Part shown: piece by piece, positions 6,282 through 12,561 of the stretch
How positions within the stretch are numbered: the stretch's first letter is position 1
Layout: the number at the start of each line of letters is the position of its first letter
DNA from: Thermohalobaculum sp035513135
GTDB lineage: Bacteria; Pseudomonadota; Alphaproteobacteria; Rhodobacterales; Rhodobacteraceae
Length of the DNA stretch: 17,877 nucleotides
Assembly: GCA_035513135.1 (NCBI GenBank)
Contig: DATKCQ010000057.1
Span: 1 to 17,877 of the forward strand
Reading direction: 5' to 3'
Position numbers and translations under genes: made by a program
Notes under the pieces: generated by a model
Seen by the model: the letters and a program-made list of their open reading frames with translations, nothing else
What the model was told of the DNA's origin: nothing
The model's database searches: none

Positions 6282-7786
6282 TTCTTCTTCCCCAGCCCGC
6301 TCAGCCCGGGCGGGAGCTGCTGGCCGGCGCCGCCGCCGACGCCCGGGAACCCCGGCAACAGCCCGCCGCCCGGCGCCCCGCCACCGGTCCCAGGCGCCCC
6401 GGGGCCGCCCATCATGCCGGGGTGCATGCCGCCCTTGCCGAACATCTGGGAGAGCGCGCCGCGCATCAGGCCCTTGCCGCCCTGCCTGCCCATGCGCTTC
6501 ATCATGTCCGCCATCTGGCGGTGCATCTTCAAGAGCCGGTTGACCTCCTGCACCTCGACGCCCGCGCCCGCCGCGACGCGCCGCTTGCGGCTCGCCTGCA
6601 TCAGGTCGGGTTTCTTGCGCTCGGCCCTGGTCATCGAGTTGACGATGGCGATCTGGCGCCGGATCACCCGGTCGTCGAGGTTCGCCTCCTCCATCTGCTT
6701 GGTCAGCTTGCCCATGCCGGGCAGCATCCCCATGATGCCGGACATGCCGCCGAGCCTGAGCATCTGCTCGAGCTGCCCCTTCAGGTCGTTCATGTCGAAG
6801 CGGCCCTTCTGGAACCGCTTCATCATGCGCTCGGCTTCCTGCTGCTCGATCGTCTCCTGGGCCTTCTCGACCAGCGAAACGATGTCGCCCATGCCCAGGA
6901 TTCGCCCGGCGATGCGCTCGGGGTGGAACTCCTCGAGCGCGTCGGGCTTCTCGCCGGTGCCGACGAACTTGATCGGCTTGCCGGTCACCGCGCGCATCGA
7001 CAGCGCCGCGCCGCCGCGCGCGTCGCCGTCCATGCGCGTGAGGATCACGCCGGTCAGCCCGACGCGGTCGGTGAACTGCTGCGCCACGTTCACCGCGTCC
7101 TGACCGGTCAGCCCGTCGACCACCAGCAGCGTCTCGTTGGGCCTGGCCGCGTCGCGCACCTGCGCCACCTCGGCCATCAGCGCGTCGTCCACATGCATGC
7201 GGCCGGCGGTGTCGAGCAGCACCACGTCGTAGCCGCCGAGCGTCGCCTGCTGCTTCGCGCGCCTGGCGATGGCGACGGCGTCCTGACCCTGCACGATGGG
7301 TAGCGTCTCGACCCCGACCTGGCGGCCGAGCACGGCGAGCTGCTCCATCGCCGCGGGGCGGCTGGTGTCGAGCGAGGCCATCAGCACGCGCTTGCCCTCG
7401 CGCTCGGCGAGGCGCTTGGCGAGCTTGGCCGTCGTGGTGGTCTTGCCCGAGCCCTGCAGGCCGACCATCAGGATGGTTGCGGGCGGTGCGTCGATGCGCA
7501 GCCGCGCCGGCTCCTCCTCGTCGCCCGCCAGCACGCGCTTGAGCTCGTCATGCACGATCTTGACGACCTGCTGGCCCGGCGTCACGGACTTGAGCACCGC
7601 CTGCCCGGTCGCCTTCTCCTGCACCTCTCGGATGAAATCGCGCGCCACCGGTAGCGCCACGTCGGCCTCGAGCAGCGCCACGCGCACCTCGCGCAGCGCC
7701 GCCTGGACGTCCGCCTCGCCCAGCGCGCCCTTGGAGGTGAGCTTTTCCAGCGCGCCGGAGAGGCGTTCCTGCAGGCTCTCGAACAT
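6278..7786 (-). CDS. ffh: Ffh, signal recognition particle GTPase
   Basis: Ffh with 4.5S RNA binds signal sequences of nascent membrane proteins and delivers the ribosome to FtsY. The product has 502 residues. The N domain is 1-90. The G domain has the P-loop GLQGSGKTT at 109-117, DTAGRMH, and TRMDGDARGG in place of the usual TKLDGDARGG. The methionine-rich M domain follows, with MLPGMGK and the RNA-binding helices around MTRAERKKPDLM and SRKRRVAAGAG. The last 60 residues are Gly/Pro/Met-rich and end in GLGKKK. The ATG at 7786 follows GGGAGG closely. An in-frame upstream extension to 7912 overlaps the predicted promoter and is not used. It is the first gene of the operon. Confidence 0.97.
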   Translation of the reverse strand: MFESLQERLSGALEKLTSKGALGEADVQAALREVRVALLEADVALPVARDFIREVQEKATGQAVLKSVTPGQQVVKIVHDELKRVLAGDEEEPARLRIDAPPATILMVGLQGSGKTTTTAKLAKRLAEREGKRVLMASLDTSRPAAMEQLAVLGRQVGVETLPIVQGQDAVAIARRAKQQATLGGYDVVLLDTAGRMHVDDALMAEVAQVRDAARPNETLLVVDGLTGQDAVNVAQQFTDRVGLTGVILTRMDGDARGGAALSMRAVTGKPIKFVGTGEKPDALEEFHPERIAGRILGMGDIVSLVEKAQETIEQQEAERMMKRFQKGRFDMNDLKGQLEQMLRLGGMSGIMGMLPGMGKLTKQMEEANLDDRVIRRQIAIVNSMTRAERKKPDLMQASRKRRVAAGAGVEVQEVNRLLKMHRQMADMMKRMGRQGGKGLMRGALSQMFGKGGMHPGMMGGPGAPGTGGGAPGGGLLPGFPGVGGGAGQQLPPGLSGLGKKK

Positions 7787-7860
7787 GCGCCCTCCCAAGG
7801 CCCCGGGGGCCGGCAATGCACCGACGGCGCCGGCGGGCGCAACGCGCTGGCCGGCGGCGA

Positions 7861-7899
7861 TCCCGGACGGTCCGGGACCGGAAGCACTCGGACTTCCGG
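7861..7899 (-). promoter_or_regulatory. Two adjacent hairpins in the ffh leader
   Basis: TCCCGGAC at 7861-7868 and GTCCGGGA at 7870-7877 form an 8-bp dyad with one central base. Next to it CCGGAAG at 7878-7884 and CTTCCGG at 7893-7899 form a 7-bp stem with an 8-base loop. Both lie in the first 50 bases or so of the transcript predicted from the promoter at 7911-7938. The first has a loop too tight to close fully as RNA and may instead be a protein-binding dyad in DNA. No T tract follows, so neither is a terminator. Confidence 0.45.
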
Positions 7900-7910
7900 A
7901 GTCCGCCCGC

Positions 7911-7938
7911 ATCTAGCCGCGGCGGGGCCGAGAGTCAA
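7911..7938 (-). promoter_or_regulatory. Probable promoter of the ffh-rplS operon
   Basis: On the minus strand, TTGACT (7938-7933) and CTAGAT (7916-7911) are separated by 16 bases, close to the alphaproteobacterial housekeeping pattern of TTGAC and CTATAT. Transcription would start near 7904, giving a leader of about 120 bases before the ffh ATG. A second TTGACG lies 9 bases further upstream (7947-7942), but its distance to the -10 box is too long. Confidence 0.62.
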
Positions 7939-8022
7939 TCGCGTCAACCGCGTCCGCCATGCGCTGCACGCGCCCTGCCCGGTACTGGTGGTGCGGTAGA
8001 GGAAGGTGTGCCCCGATCCCGC

Positions 8023-8052
8023 TCGACAATAGCCCAGTCTGTATTGTATTAT
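8023..8052 (+). promoter_or_regulatory. Candidate promoter of the orphan gene
   Basis: TCGACA at 8023-8028 and TATTAT at 8047-8052 are separated by 18 bases, each one base from the general sigma-70 consensus. An overlapping TATTGT at 8042-8047 is a weaker alternative. Transcription would start near 8059. This AT-rich patch stands out in the GC-rich surroundings and marks the left edge of the compositionally different segment. Confidence 0.5.
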
Positions 8053-8123
8053 TCGAGGTATCAAGGGCGGCGCAGAAAACGCCGTTCAAAGCGCAGGACA
8101 CTTTCCACCTCTCGGAGGAAGAA

Positions 8124-8603
8124 ATGGCCAAGGGAAAGTCGGATGTGAAAAAACAACTTGAGGCAATAGCAGGACGCGAAGTTCATATAGAAGCTGATCA
8201 AATCAAGATATTGTCGTATCCAGCTGGCGCATATGACTACACAGATGGATACATGTCTTGGCAGTATATATTCTTCCCAGGGCTACGATGTAATAACGCC
8301 AGATTGCTCGATGCAAGCGGCGCCTCATATACAGATCAGAACGGAAAACGAGTGTTTCTGTTGAGCAACTTTATTTGCTTGCCAGAGCACCGCATGTTAC
8401 ACGAGCCGATCAACCTGCTTGCGACTGCCCGCTCTGCGAATCCGGTCTTCGTGACGGCGACGCACGCCCTCGTGAACCCGACCGACATCCGGCGGAGCGA
8501 CGTCGAAATCACGATTCACAGTTGGGACAGCAACGGCGCCGCGGCACCCAATGTCTCGTTCCATTGGCGCTGCCGCGTGTATTCCGTCTCGATCATTCTT
8601 TAG
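8124..8603 (+). CDS. Orphan protein, AT-rich gene of unknown function
   Basis: I do not recognise this 159-residue protein. It has no signal peptide or membrane segment. The N-terminus (MAKGKSDVKKQLEAIAGREV) is a charged helix. The rest looks beta-rich, with many aromatic residues such as YMSWQYIFFPG near 43-53. The C-terminal strands at about 107-150 (PVFVTATHAL, VEITIHSWDS, VSFHWRCRV) faintly resemble the strand pattern of H-type lectin domains; this is a weak guess. The ATG follows GGAGGA at 8114-8119, a strong ribosome binding site. Base composition changes inside the gene: 24, 27 and 27 G+C per 60 bases in the lines starting 8161, 8221 and 8341, against 38 in those starting 8401 and 8461. 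It stands alone, divergent from ffh and convergent with the MFS gene. Confidence 0.78.
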   Translation: MAKGKSDVKKQLEAIAGREVHIEADQIKILSYPAGAYDYTDGYMSWQYIFFPGLRCNNARLLDASGASYTDQNGKRVFLLSNFICLPEHRMLHEPINLLATARSANPVFVTATHALVNPTDIRRSDVEITIHSWDSNGAAAPNVSFHWRCRVYSVSIIL

Positions 8604-8702
8604 CAAATCCGGACTGCTCTCGACGCCGGTCTCAACGGGCGGTCATGGCGTGTCGGTTCTCACTCGTCGCCCGAGCGGTGCCGACGGGCTGAGTTGCGGC
8701 CT

Positions 8703-9902
8703 TCAGGCCGCGGCGATGCGCACGCGCTGCTCGCGCACCGGCAGGTGGACCAGCGCCGAGAACACCCCGAGCCCGATCGCCACCCACCAGATCAGGTCGT
8801 AGGCGCCGGTGAGGTCGTAGACCCGCCCGCCCATCCAGACCCCGGCGAAGGCGCCGACCTGGTGGGCGAGGAACACGAAGCCGTAGAGCGTGCCGAGATA
8901 TTTCGGCCCGAAGATCGCCGCGACCAGGGCGCTGGTCAGCGGCACCGTGGGCAGCCACGCCAGCCCCACCACCACCGAGAACACCACCACGCTCAGCGGG
9001 CTCGGCGGCGTCAGGATGAAGGCGGTGATCACCACCGCCCGGATGGCGTAGATCGACGACAGCACGTAAGGCTTCGGGTAGCGCCCGCCGAGCGAGCCGA
9101 AGAACCAGGTGCCCACGATGTTGGCGCCCCCGACGATGGCGAGCGAGGCCGCCCCCAGCGTCACCGAGCCGCAGACCTCGGCGATGTAGGGCGGCAGGTG
9201 CGCCGTCATGAAGCCCACATGGAAGCCGCAGACGAAGAAGCCGAACATCAGCAGCACGTAGCTCGGCTGGCCGAAGGCGTGGGCGAGCAGCGGCAGGGTG
9301 GTCAGGTCGGGCTCGGGCGCGCCTTCCTCGGGCGCCGAGGGGCCGCCGAGCAGCGGGATGCACAGCGCCATTGGCAGCAGGATCAGCCCCATCACCACCA
9401 GCGTCGCCTGCCAGCCCCAGGTGGCGGTGATCCAGCCCGCCAGCAGCGGCATGATCATCTGGCCGAGCGAGCCGAGCGCCGCGGTGGTCGCCATCACCCG
9501 CGCCCGGTCGCGCTCGGCCACCTGCCGTCCGACCGCCGAGAGCACCAGCCCGAAGCCGGTGCCGGCGATCCCCATGCCGACCAGCAGCCCGGCGCCGAGG
9601 TGCTGCATCCACGGCTCGAAGCCCACCGCCGAGACCGCCATGCCGGCGAGGTAGGCCGCCATCCCCAGCCACAGCGCGCGCCGGTCGCCCATGCGGTCGG
9701 CCACCATGCCGAACAGCGGCTGGGCGAAGCCCCAGATCAGGTTCTGCATGGCGAGCGCCAGCGAGAAGGTCTCGCGCGGCCAGCCGAACTCGCTCGACAT
9801 CGGGTCGAGCACGATGCCGAAGATCGAGCGCACGCCGAACGACAGCGCCAGCACCACCGCGCCGGCGGCCATGATCACGGCGGTGTCGCGCGATGCTCTC
9901 AA
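8703..9902 (-). CDS. MFS transporter, second of a tandem pair
   Basis: This is a 12-helix major facilitator superfamily permease, most like the OFA/monocarboxylate-type branch; the substrate is unknown. The product has 399 residues if the TTG at 9902 is the start. That start is chosen because GGAGGAG (9916-9910) lies seven bases before it. A GTG at 9878 and an ATG at 9872 in frame lack such a site and would trim 8 or 10 residues from the cytoplasmic N-terminus. The motif A loop reads DRMGDRRA, followed by an IAGTGFG helix. The central loop is acidic (APEEGAPEPD). The C-terminus carries GVWMGG and the VHLPVRE end. It closely resembles the upstream MFS gene, from which it is separated by 62 bases, so the two are probably duplicated and co-transcribed. 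Confidence 0.88.
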   Translation of the reverse strand: MRASRDTAVIMAAGAVVLALSFGVRSIFGIVLDPMSSEFGWPRETFSLALAMQNLIWGFAQPLFGMVADRMGDRRALWLGMAAYLAGMAVSAVGFEPWMQHLGAGLLVGMGIAGTGFGLVLSAVGRQVAERDRARVMATTAALGSLGQMIMPLLAGWITATWGWQATLVVMGLILLPMALCIPLLGGPSAPEEGAPEPDLTTLPLLAHAFGQPSYVLLMFGFFVCGFHVGFMTAHLPPYIAEVCGSVTLGAASLAIVGGANIVGTWFFGSLGGRYPKPYVLSSIYAIRAVVITAFILTPPSPLSVVVFSVVVGLAWLPTVPLTSALVAAIFGPKYLGTLYGFVFLAHQVGAFAGVWMGGRVYDLTGAYDLIWWVAIGLGVFSALVHLPVREQRVRIAAA

Positions 9903-9909
9903 GGCGGGG

Positions 9910-9916
9910 CTCCTCC
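9910..9916 (-). promoter_or_regulatory. Ribosome binding site that sets a TTG start
   Basis: GGAGGAG on the minus strand lies seven bases before TTG (9902-9900) and more than 30 bases before the next in-frame GTG and ATG codons. Spacing therefore points to TTG as the start of the MFS gene. Confidence 0.6.
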
Positions 9917-9964
9917 GGCGCGCATCCTCGGCGGGCCGCGCGGGTTCGTCAAACGGATTGCGCG

Positions 9965-11215
9965 TCAGGCAGGCAGCAGCCCGCGCCGCTCCTCGCGGAT
10001 CGGCAGGTGGACGATGGCCGAGAAGGCGCCGACGCCGACCCCGACCCACCAGACCATCACGTAGGAGCCGTAGAGGTCGTAGAGCTCGCCCCCCATCCAC
10101 ACCCCGAGGAAGCTGCCGAGCTGGTGCGAGAAGAACACGATGCCGTAGAGCGTGCCCATGTAGCGCAGCCCGTAGATGTGCGCCACCAGCCCCGAGGTCA
10201 GCGGCACCGTGGCGAGCCACAGCGAGCCCATCACCAGCGAGAACACGATCACCGTGACCGGCGTCATCGGCACCAGGATGAACCACGCGGCGATGATCGT
10301 GCGGCCGGTGTAGATCAGCGCCAGCAGGTGCTTCTTGGGGAAGTGGTTGCCGAGCTTGCCCGCGAGAAGCGTGCCGCCGATGTTGGCGAGCCCGATCAGC
10401 CCGATCGCCCAGGCGCCGAGCTGCGAGGTCTCGGTGATGCCGATGCCGGCGAGGATGCCAGCGGGGTCGATCGGCCCGCACATCTCGGTGACGAAGGCCG
10501 GGAAATGCGCGGTGACGAAGGCGAGCTGGTAGCCGCAGGAGAAGAACCCCACGAAAATCAGCAGGTAGTTGGGGTCGCGCACGGCGCGGCCGACCACGGT
10601 GGCCATGCTCTCCTCGATCTCCGCCCGCGCGCCGCCCTCGGGCGCCTTGAGCATCGGCAGCAGCGCGAGGCTGGCGAGGATCACCCCGGCGAAGACCAGG
10701 AACACCCCGGGCCAGGCCATCACGCTCAGCAGATACGCCGCCGCCGGCGGCCCGATCACCTGCCCCGCCGAGCCGGCCGCCGTGGCGATGCCCAGCGTCA
10801 TCGATCGGTGCTCGTCGGGCGCCGCCCGGCCGACGATGCCGAGGATCACGCCAAACCCGGTGCCGGCGATGCCGCAGCCGATCAGGATGTTCCAGACCTG
10901 GTGCCCCTCGGGTGTCACCGACATGGCCGACAGCACCAGCCCCAGCGCATAGACCAGCGCGCCGAGCACGATGGCGCGCCGGTCGCCAAAGCGCTCGCCG
11001 ATGGCGGCGAACACCGGCTGGCCGATGCCCCAGGCGAGGTTCTGAATGGCGATGGCCAGCGAGAACTCGGCGCGCGGCCAGCCGAACTCCGAGGCGATCG
11101 GGATCTGGAAGACGCCGAACGAGGCGCGCACCGCGAAGCTCAGCATCAGGATGATGGCGCCGCCGATCAGCACGGGCGTGATCAGCCCCGGATCGGGGCG
11201 CGCAACGCTCGCCAT
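9965..11215 (-). CDS. MFS transporter, first of a tandem pair
   Basis: This is a 416-residue major facilitator permease with about 12 hydrophobic helices. It shares long matching stretches with the downstream gene: EFGWPR near the first periplasmic loop, a GDRRA motif A variant (GERFGDRRA), IAGTGFG, GTLYG, GVWMGG with YDL, and VHLP-IRE at the end. The substrate cannot be read from the sequence. OFA-type relatives move small carboxylates, so an organic acid is a reasonable guess. The central cytoplasmic loop contains APEGGARAEIEES. The ATG follows GGGAGGAA at good spacing. A divergent region with a dyad at 11286-11306 lies upstream, toward zapE. Confidence 0.9.
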   Translation of the reverse strand: MASVARPDPGLITPVLIGGAIILMLSFAVRASFGVFQIPIASEFGWPRAEFSLAIAIQNLAWGIGQPVFAAIGERFGDRRAIVLGALVYALGLVLSAMSVTPEGHQVWNILIGCGIAGTGFGVILGIVGRAAPDEHRSMTLGIATAAGSAGQVIGPPAAAYLLSVMAWPGVFLVFAGVILASLALLPMLKAPEGGARAEIEESMATVVGRAVRDPNYLLIFVGFFSCGYQLAFVTAHFPAFVTEMCGPIDPAGILAGIGITETSQLGAWAIGLIGLANIGGTLLAGKLGNHFPKKHLLALIYTGRTIIAAWFILVPMTPVTVIVFSLVMGSLWLATVPLTSGLVAHIYGLRYMGTLYGIVFFSHQLGSFLGVWMGGELYDLYGSYVMVWWVGVGVGAFSAIVHLPIREERRGLLPA

Positions 11216-11248
11216 GCCCTGTTCCTCCCGGCCTCCTCGCGCCCCTGT

Positions 11249-11277
11249 CAGATGGCGCCGCCCGCGCGCGCCGTCAA
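11249..11277 (-). promoter_or_regulatory. Candidate promoter of the MFS pair
   Basis: On the minus strand TTGACG (11277-11272) is followed after 17 bases by CATCTG (11254-11249). The -35 box is good and the -10 box poor, which would fit a promoter that needs an activator. Transcription would start near 11242, about 26 bases before the ATG. Confidence 0.35.
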
Positions 11278-11285
11278 AGCAAGTC

Positions 11286-11306
11286 TTGTGATGGCCCCGA
11301 TCACAA
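11286..11306. promoter_or_regulatory. Dyad operator between the MFS pair and zapE
   Basis: TTGTGAT (11286-11292) and ATCACAA (11300-11306) are perfect inverted repeats separated by seven bases. TGTGA and TCACA half-sites recall CRP/FNR targets, but the nine bases between them differ from the six of CRP. It lies just upstream of the candidate MFS promoter and overlaps a possible zapE promoter (TTGTGA, 18 bases, TATGGA at 11310-11315). It could bind a dimeric regulator of either side; the regulator is unknown. Confidence 0.5.
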
Positions 11307-11370
11307 ATGTATGGAAGGCGCGCCTTGTCCAGAGTCGTTGCAGATTGCGCCAGCCGGGAGCGGGGTTGAG

Positions 11371-12507
11371 ATGTCCGACGGGCCGCTGCCCCGCTACCGC
11401 CAGCTCGTGCGGTCGGGCGAGATCCAGGCCGACCCGGCCCAGCGCGCCGCGGTGGAGAAGCTGCAGCTCCTCGCGATGCGGCTCGGCGACTACGACCCGG
11501 GGCGCGGCAAGCAGGTGGCGCTCGGCTGGTTCGGCTTCGGCCGCAAGGCGGCGAAGGCCGACCATGCGCTGACCGGCCTCTACCTCTATGGCGGGGTGGG
11601 GCGCGGCAAGTCGATGCTGATGGACCTGTTCTTCGCGGCCGCCCCGGTCAGGCCGAAGCGCCGGGTGCACTTCCACGCCTTCATGCAGGAGGCGCAGGCC
11701 GGCCTGCACGCCGCCCGCGAATCCAATGTCGAGGACCCGATCCGCTCGGTCGCCGAGGAGATCGCCGAGGACGCGGTGCTGCTGTGCTTCGACGAGTTCC
11801 ACGTCACCGACGTGGCCGACGCGATGATCCTCGGCCGGCTGTTCGAGGCGCTGTTCGCGCGCGGCGTCGTGGTGGTCGCCACCTCGAACCGCCCGCCCGA
11901 CGAGCTCTACAAGGACGGCCTCAACCGCCAGGTGTTCCTGCCCTTCATCGGCATGCTGAAGGAGCGGCTCGACCTGCTCGAGCTCGACAGCCCACGCGAC
12001 TTTCGCCACGACCTCGCCGGCGGCTCGCCGAGCTATTTCACGCCGCTGGGCGCCGCCGCCGACGCGGCGATGGACGCCGCCTGGGCGCGCGAGACCAATG
12101 GCGAGCCGGGTGCGCCGCTGACCCTCTCGGTGCACGGCCGCCGCATCGCGCTCGAGCAGGCCACCGAGGACACGGCCCGCGCCAGCTTCGAGGCGCTGTG
12201 CGAGCGCACGCTCGGCCCCTCGGACTACCTGGCGCTGGCCGCGCGCTTCCGCACCGTCTTCATCGACGGCATCCCGCGCCTGAGCTGGGCGCAGAACAAC
12301 GAGGCGCACCGGCTGGTCACCCTGATCGATGCGCTCTACGAGGCCCGCGTGCGCCTCTACGTCTCGGCCGAGGCGCCGCCCGGGCAGCTCTATACCGAGG
12401 GCAAGGGCGCCTTCGAGTTCGCCCGCACCGCCTCGCGCCTCATCGAGATGCAGTCCGCCGCCTGGATGGCCCGCACCCGCGGGCCGATGCCGGCCGCTGG
12501 ACGCTGA
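11371..12507 (+). CDS. zapE: ZapE, AFG1-type cell division ATPase
   Basis: ZapE is an AAA+-like ATPase that associates with the Z-ring in E. coli; its mitochondrial relative AFG1/LACE1 handles respiratory-complex proteins. The product has 378 residues, matching the E. coli protein. The N-terminus has the RYRQLVRSGEIQADPAQ opening. Walker A is GGVGRGKS at 74-81, Walker B LLCFDEF at 137-143, and the sensor-like segment VVVVATSNRPP follows. The C-terminus contains the usual EGKGAFEFARTASRL stretch. The ATG at 11371 is preceded by GGGAG ten bases upstream. An upstream in-frame ATG at 11311 overlaps the possible promoter and is not used. The gene is convergent with the methyltransferase-CreD gene, 54 bases away, and no terminator is obvious between them. 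Confidence 0.94.
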   Translation: MSDGPLPRYRQLVRSGEIQADPAQRAAVEKLQLLAMRLGDYDPGRGKQVALGWFGFGRKAAKADHALTGLYLYGGVGRGKSMLMDLFFAAAPVRPKRRVHFHAFMQEAQAGLHAARESNVEDPIRSVAEEIAEDAVLLCFDEFHVTDVADAMILGRLFEALFARGVVVVATSNRPPDELYKDGLNRQVFLPFIGMLKERLDLLELDSPRDFRHDLAGGSPSYFTPLGAAADAAMDAAWARETNGEPGAPLTLSVHGRRIALEQATEDTARASFEALCERTLGPSDYLALAARFRTVFIDGIPRLSWAQNNEAHRLVTLIDALYEARVRLYVSAEAPPGQLYTEGKGAFEFARTASRLIEMQSAAWMARTRGPMPAAGR

Positions 12508-12561
12508 GCCAAGGCCGCCCCCGGCTGGCCCCCGGCAGGCCACCCCCGCCAGGCCGCCGCC

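Larger units (their letters stand above)
7787..8123. other. Divergent intergenic region between ffh and the orphan gene
   Basis: This stretch of 337 bases contains no gene I can support. From left to right it holds the ffh leader with its ribosome binding site, two hairpins (7861-7899), the probable ffh promoter (7911-7938, minus), about 80 GC-rich bases with nothing recognisable, the candidate orphan promoter (8023-8052, plus), and a leader of about 65 bases ending in GGAGGA. I looked for an SRP RNA gene because of the neighbour ffh and did not see its conserved GGAAGCA-type loop in a proper hairpin. Confidence 0.6.

Noticed and set aside
7840..7900. Possible 4.5S (SRP) RNA gene beside ffh
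   Set aside because: A GGAAGCA string is present at 7880-7886, but the surrounding sequence does not form the long SRP RNA hairpin, and the dyads here are short and separate.
7787..7912. Upstream in-frame start for ffh
   Set aside because: It would overlap the predicted -10 box and the hairpins. The ATG at 7786 has its own ribosome binding site and gives the normal N-terminus.
8696..8711. Small hairpin GCGGCC-TTCA-GGCCGC at the MFS stop as a terminator
   Set aside because: The stem is only 6 bp, overlaps the stop codon and has no T tract on either strand.
8694..11572. Two long plus-strand frames opposite the MFS pair
   Set aside because: They are very rich in His, Arg, Gln and Asp, the usual complement of hydrophobic membrane-protein codons read on the other strand.
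11248..12543. Minus-strand frame opposite zapE
   Set aside because: ZapE has clear Walker motifs on the plus strand; the opposite frame has no recognisable domain.
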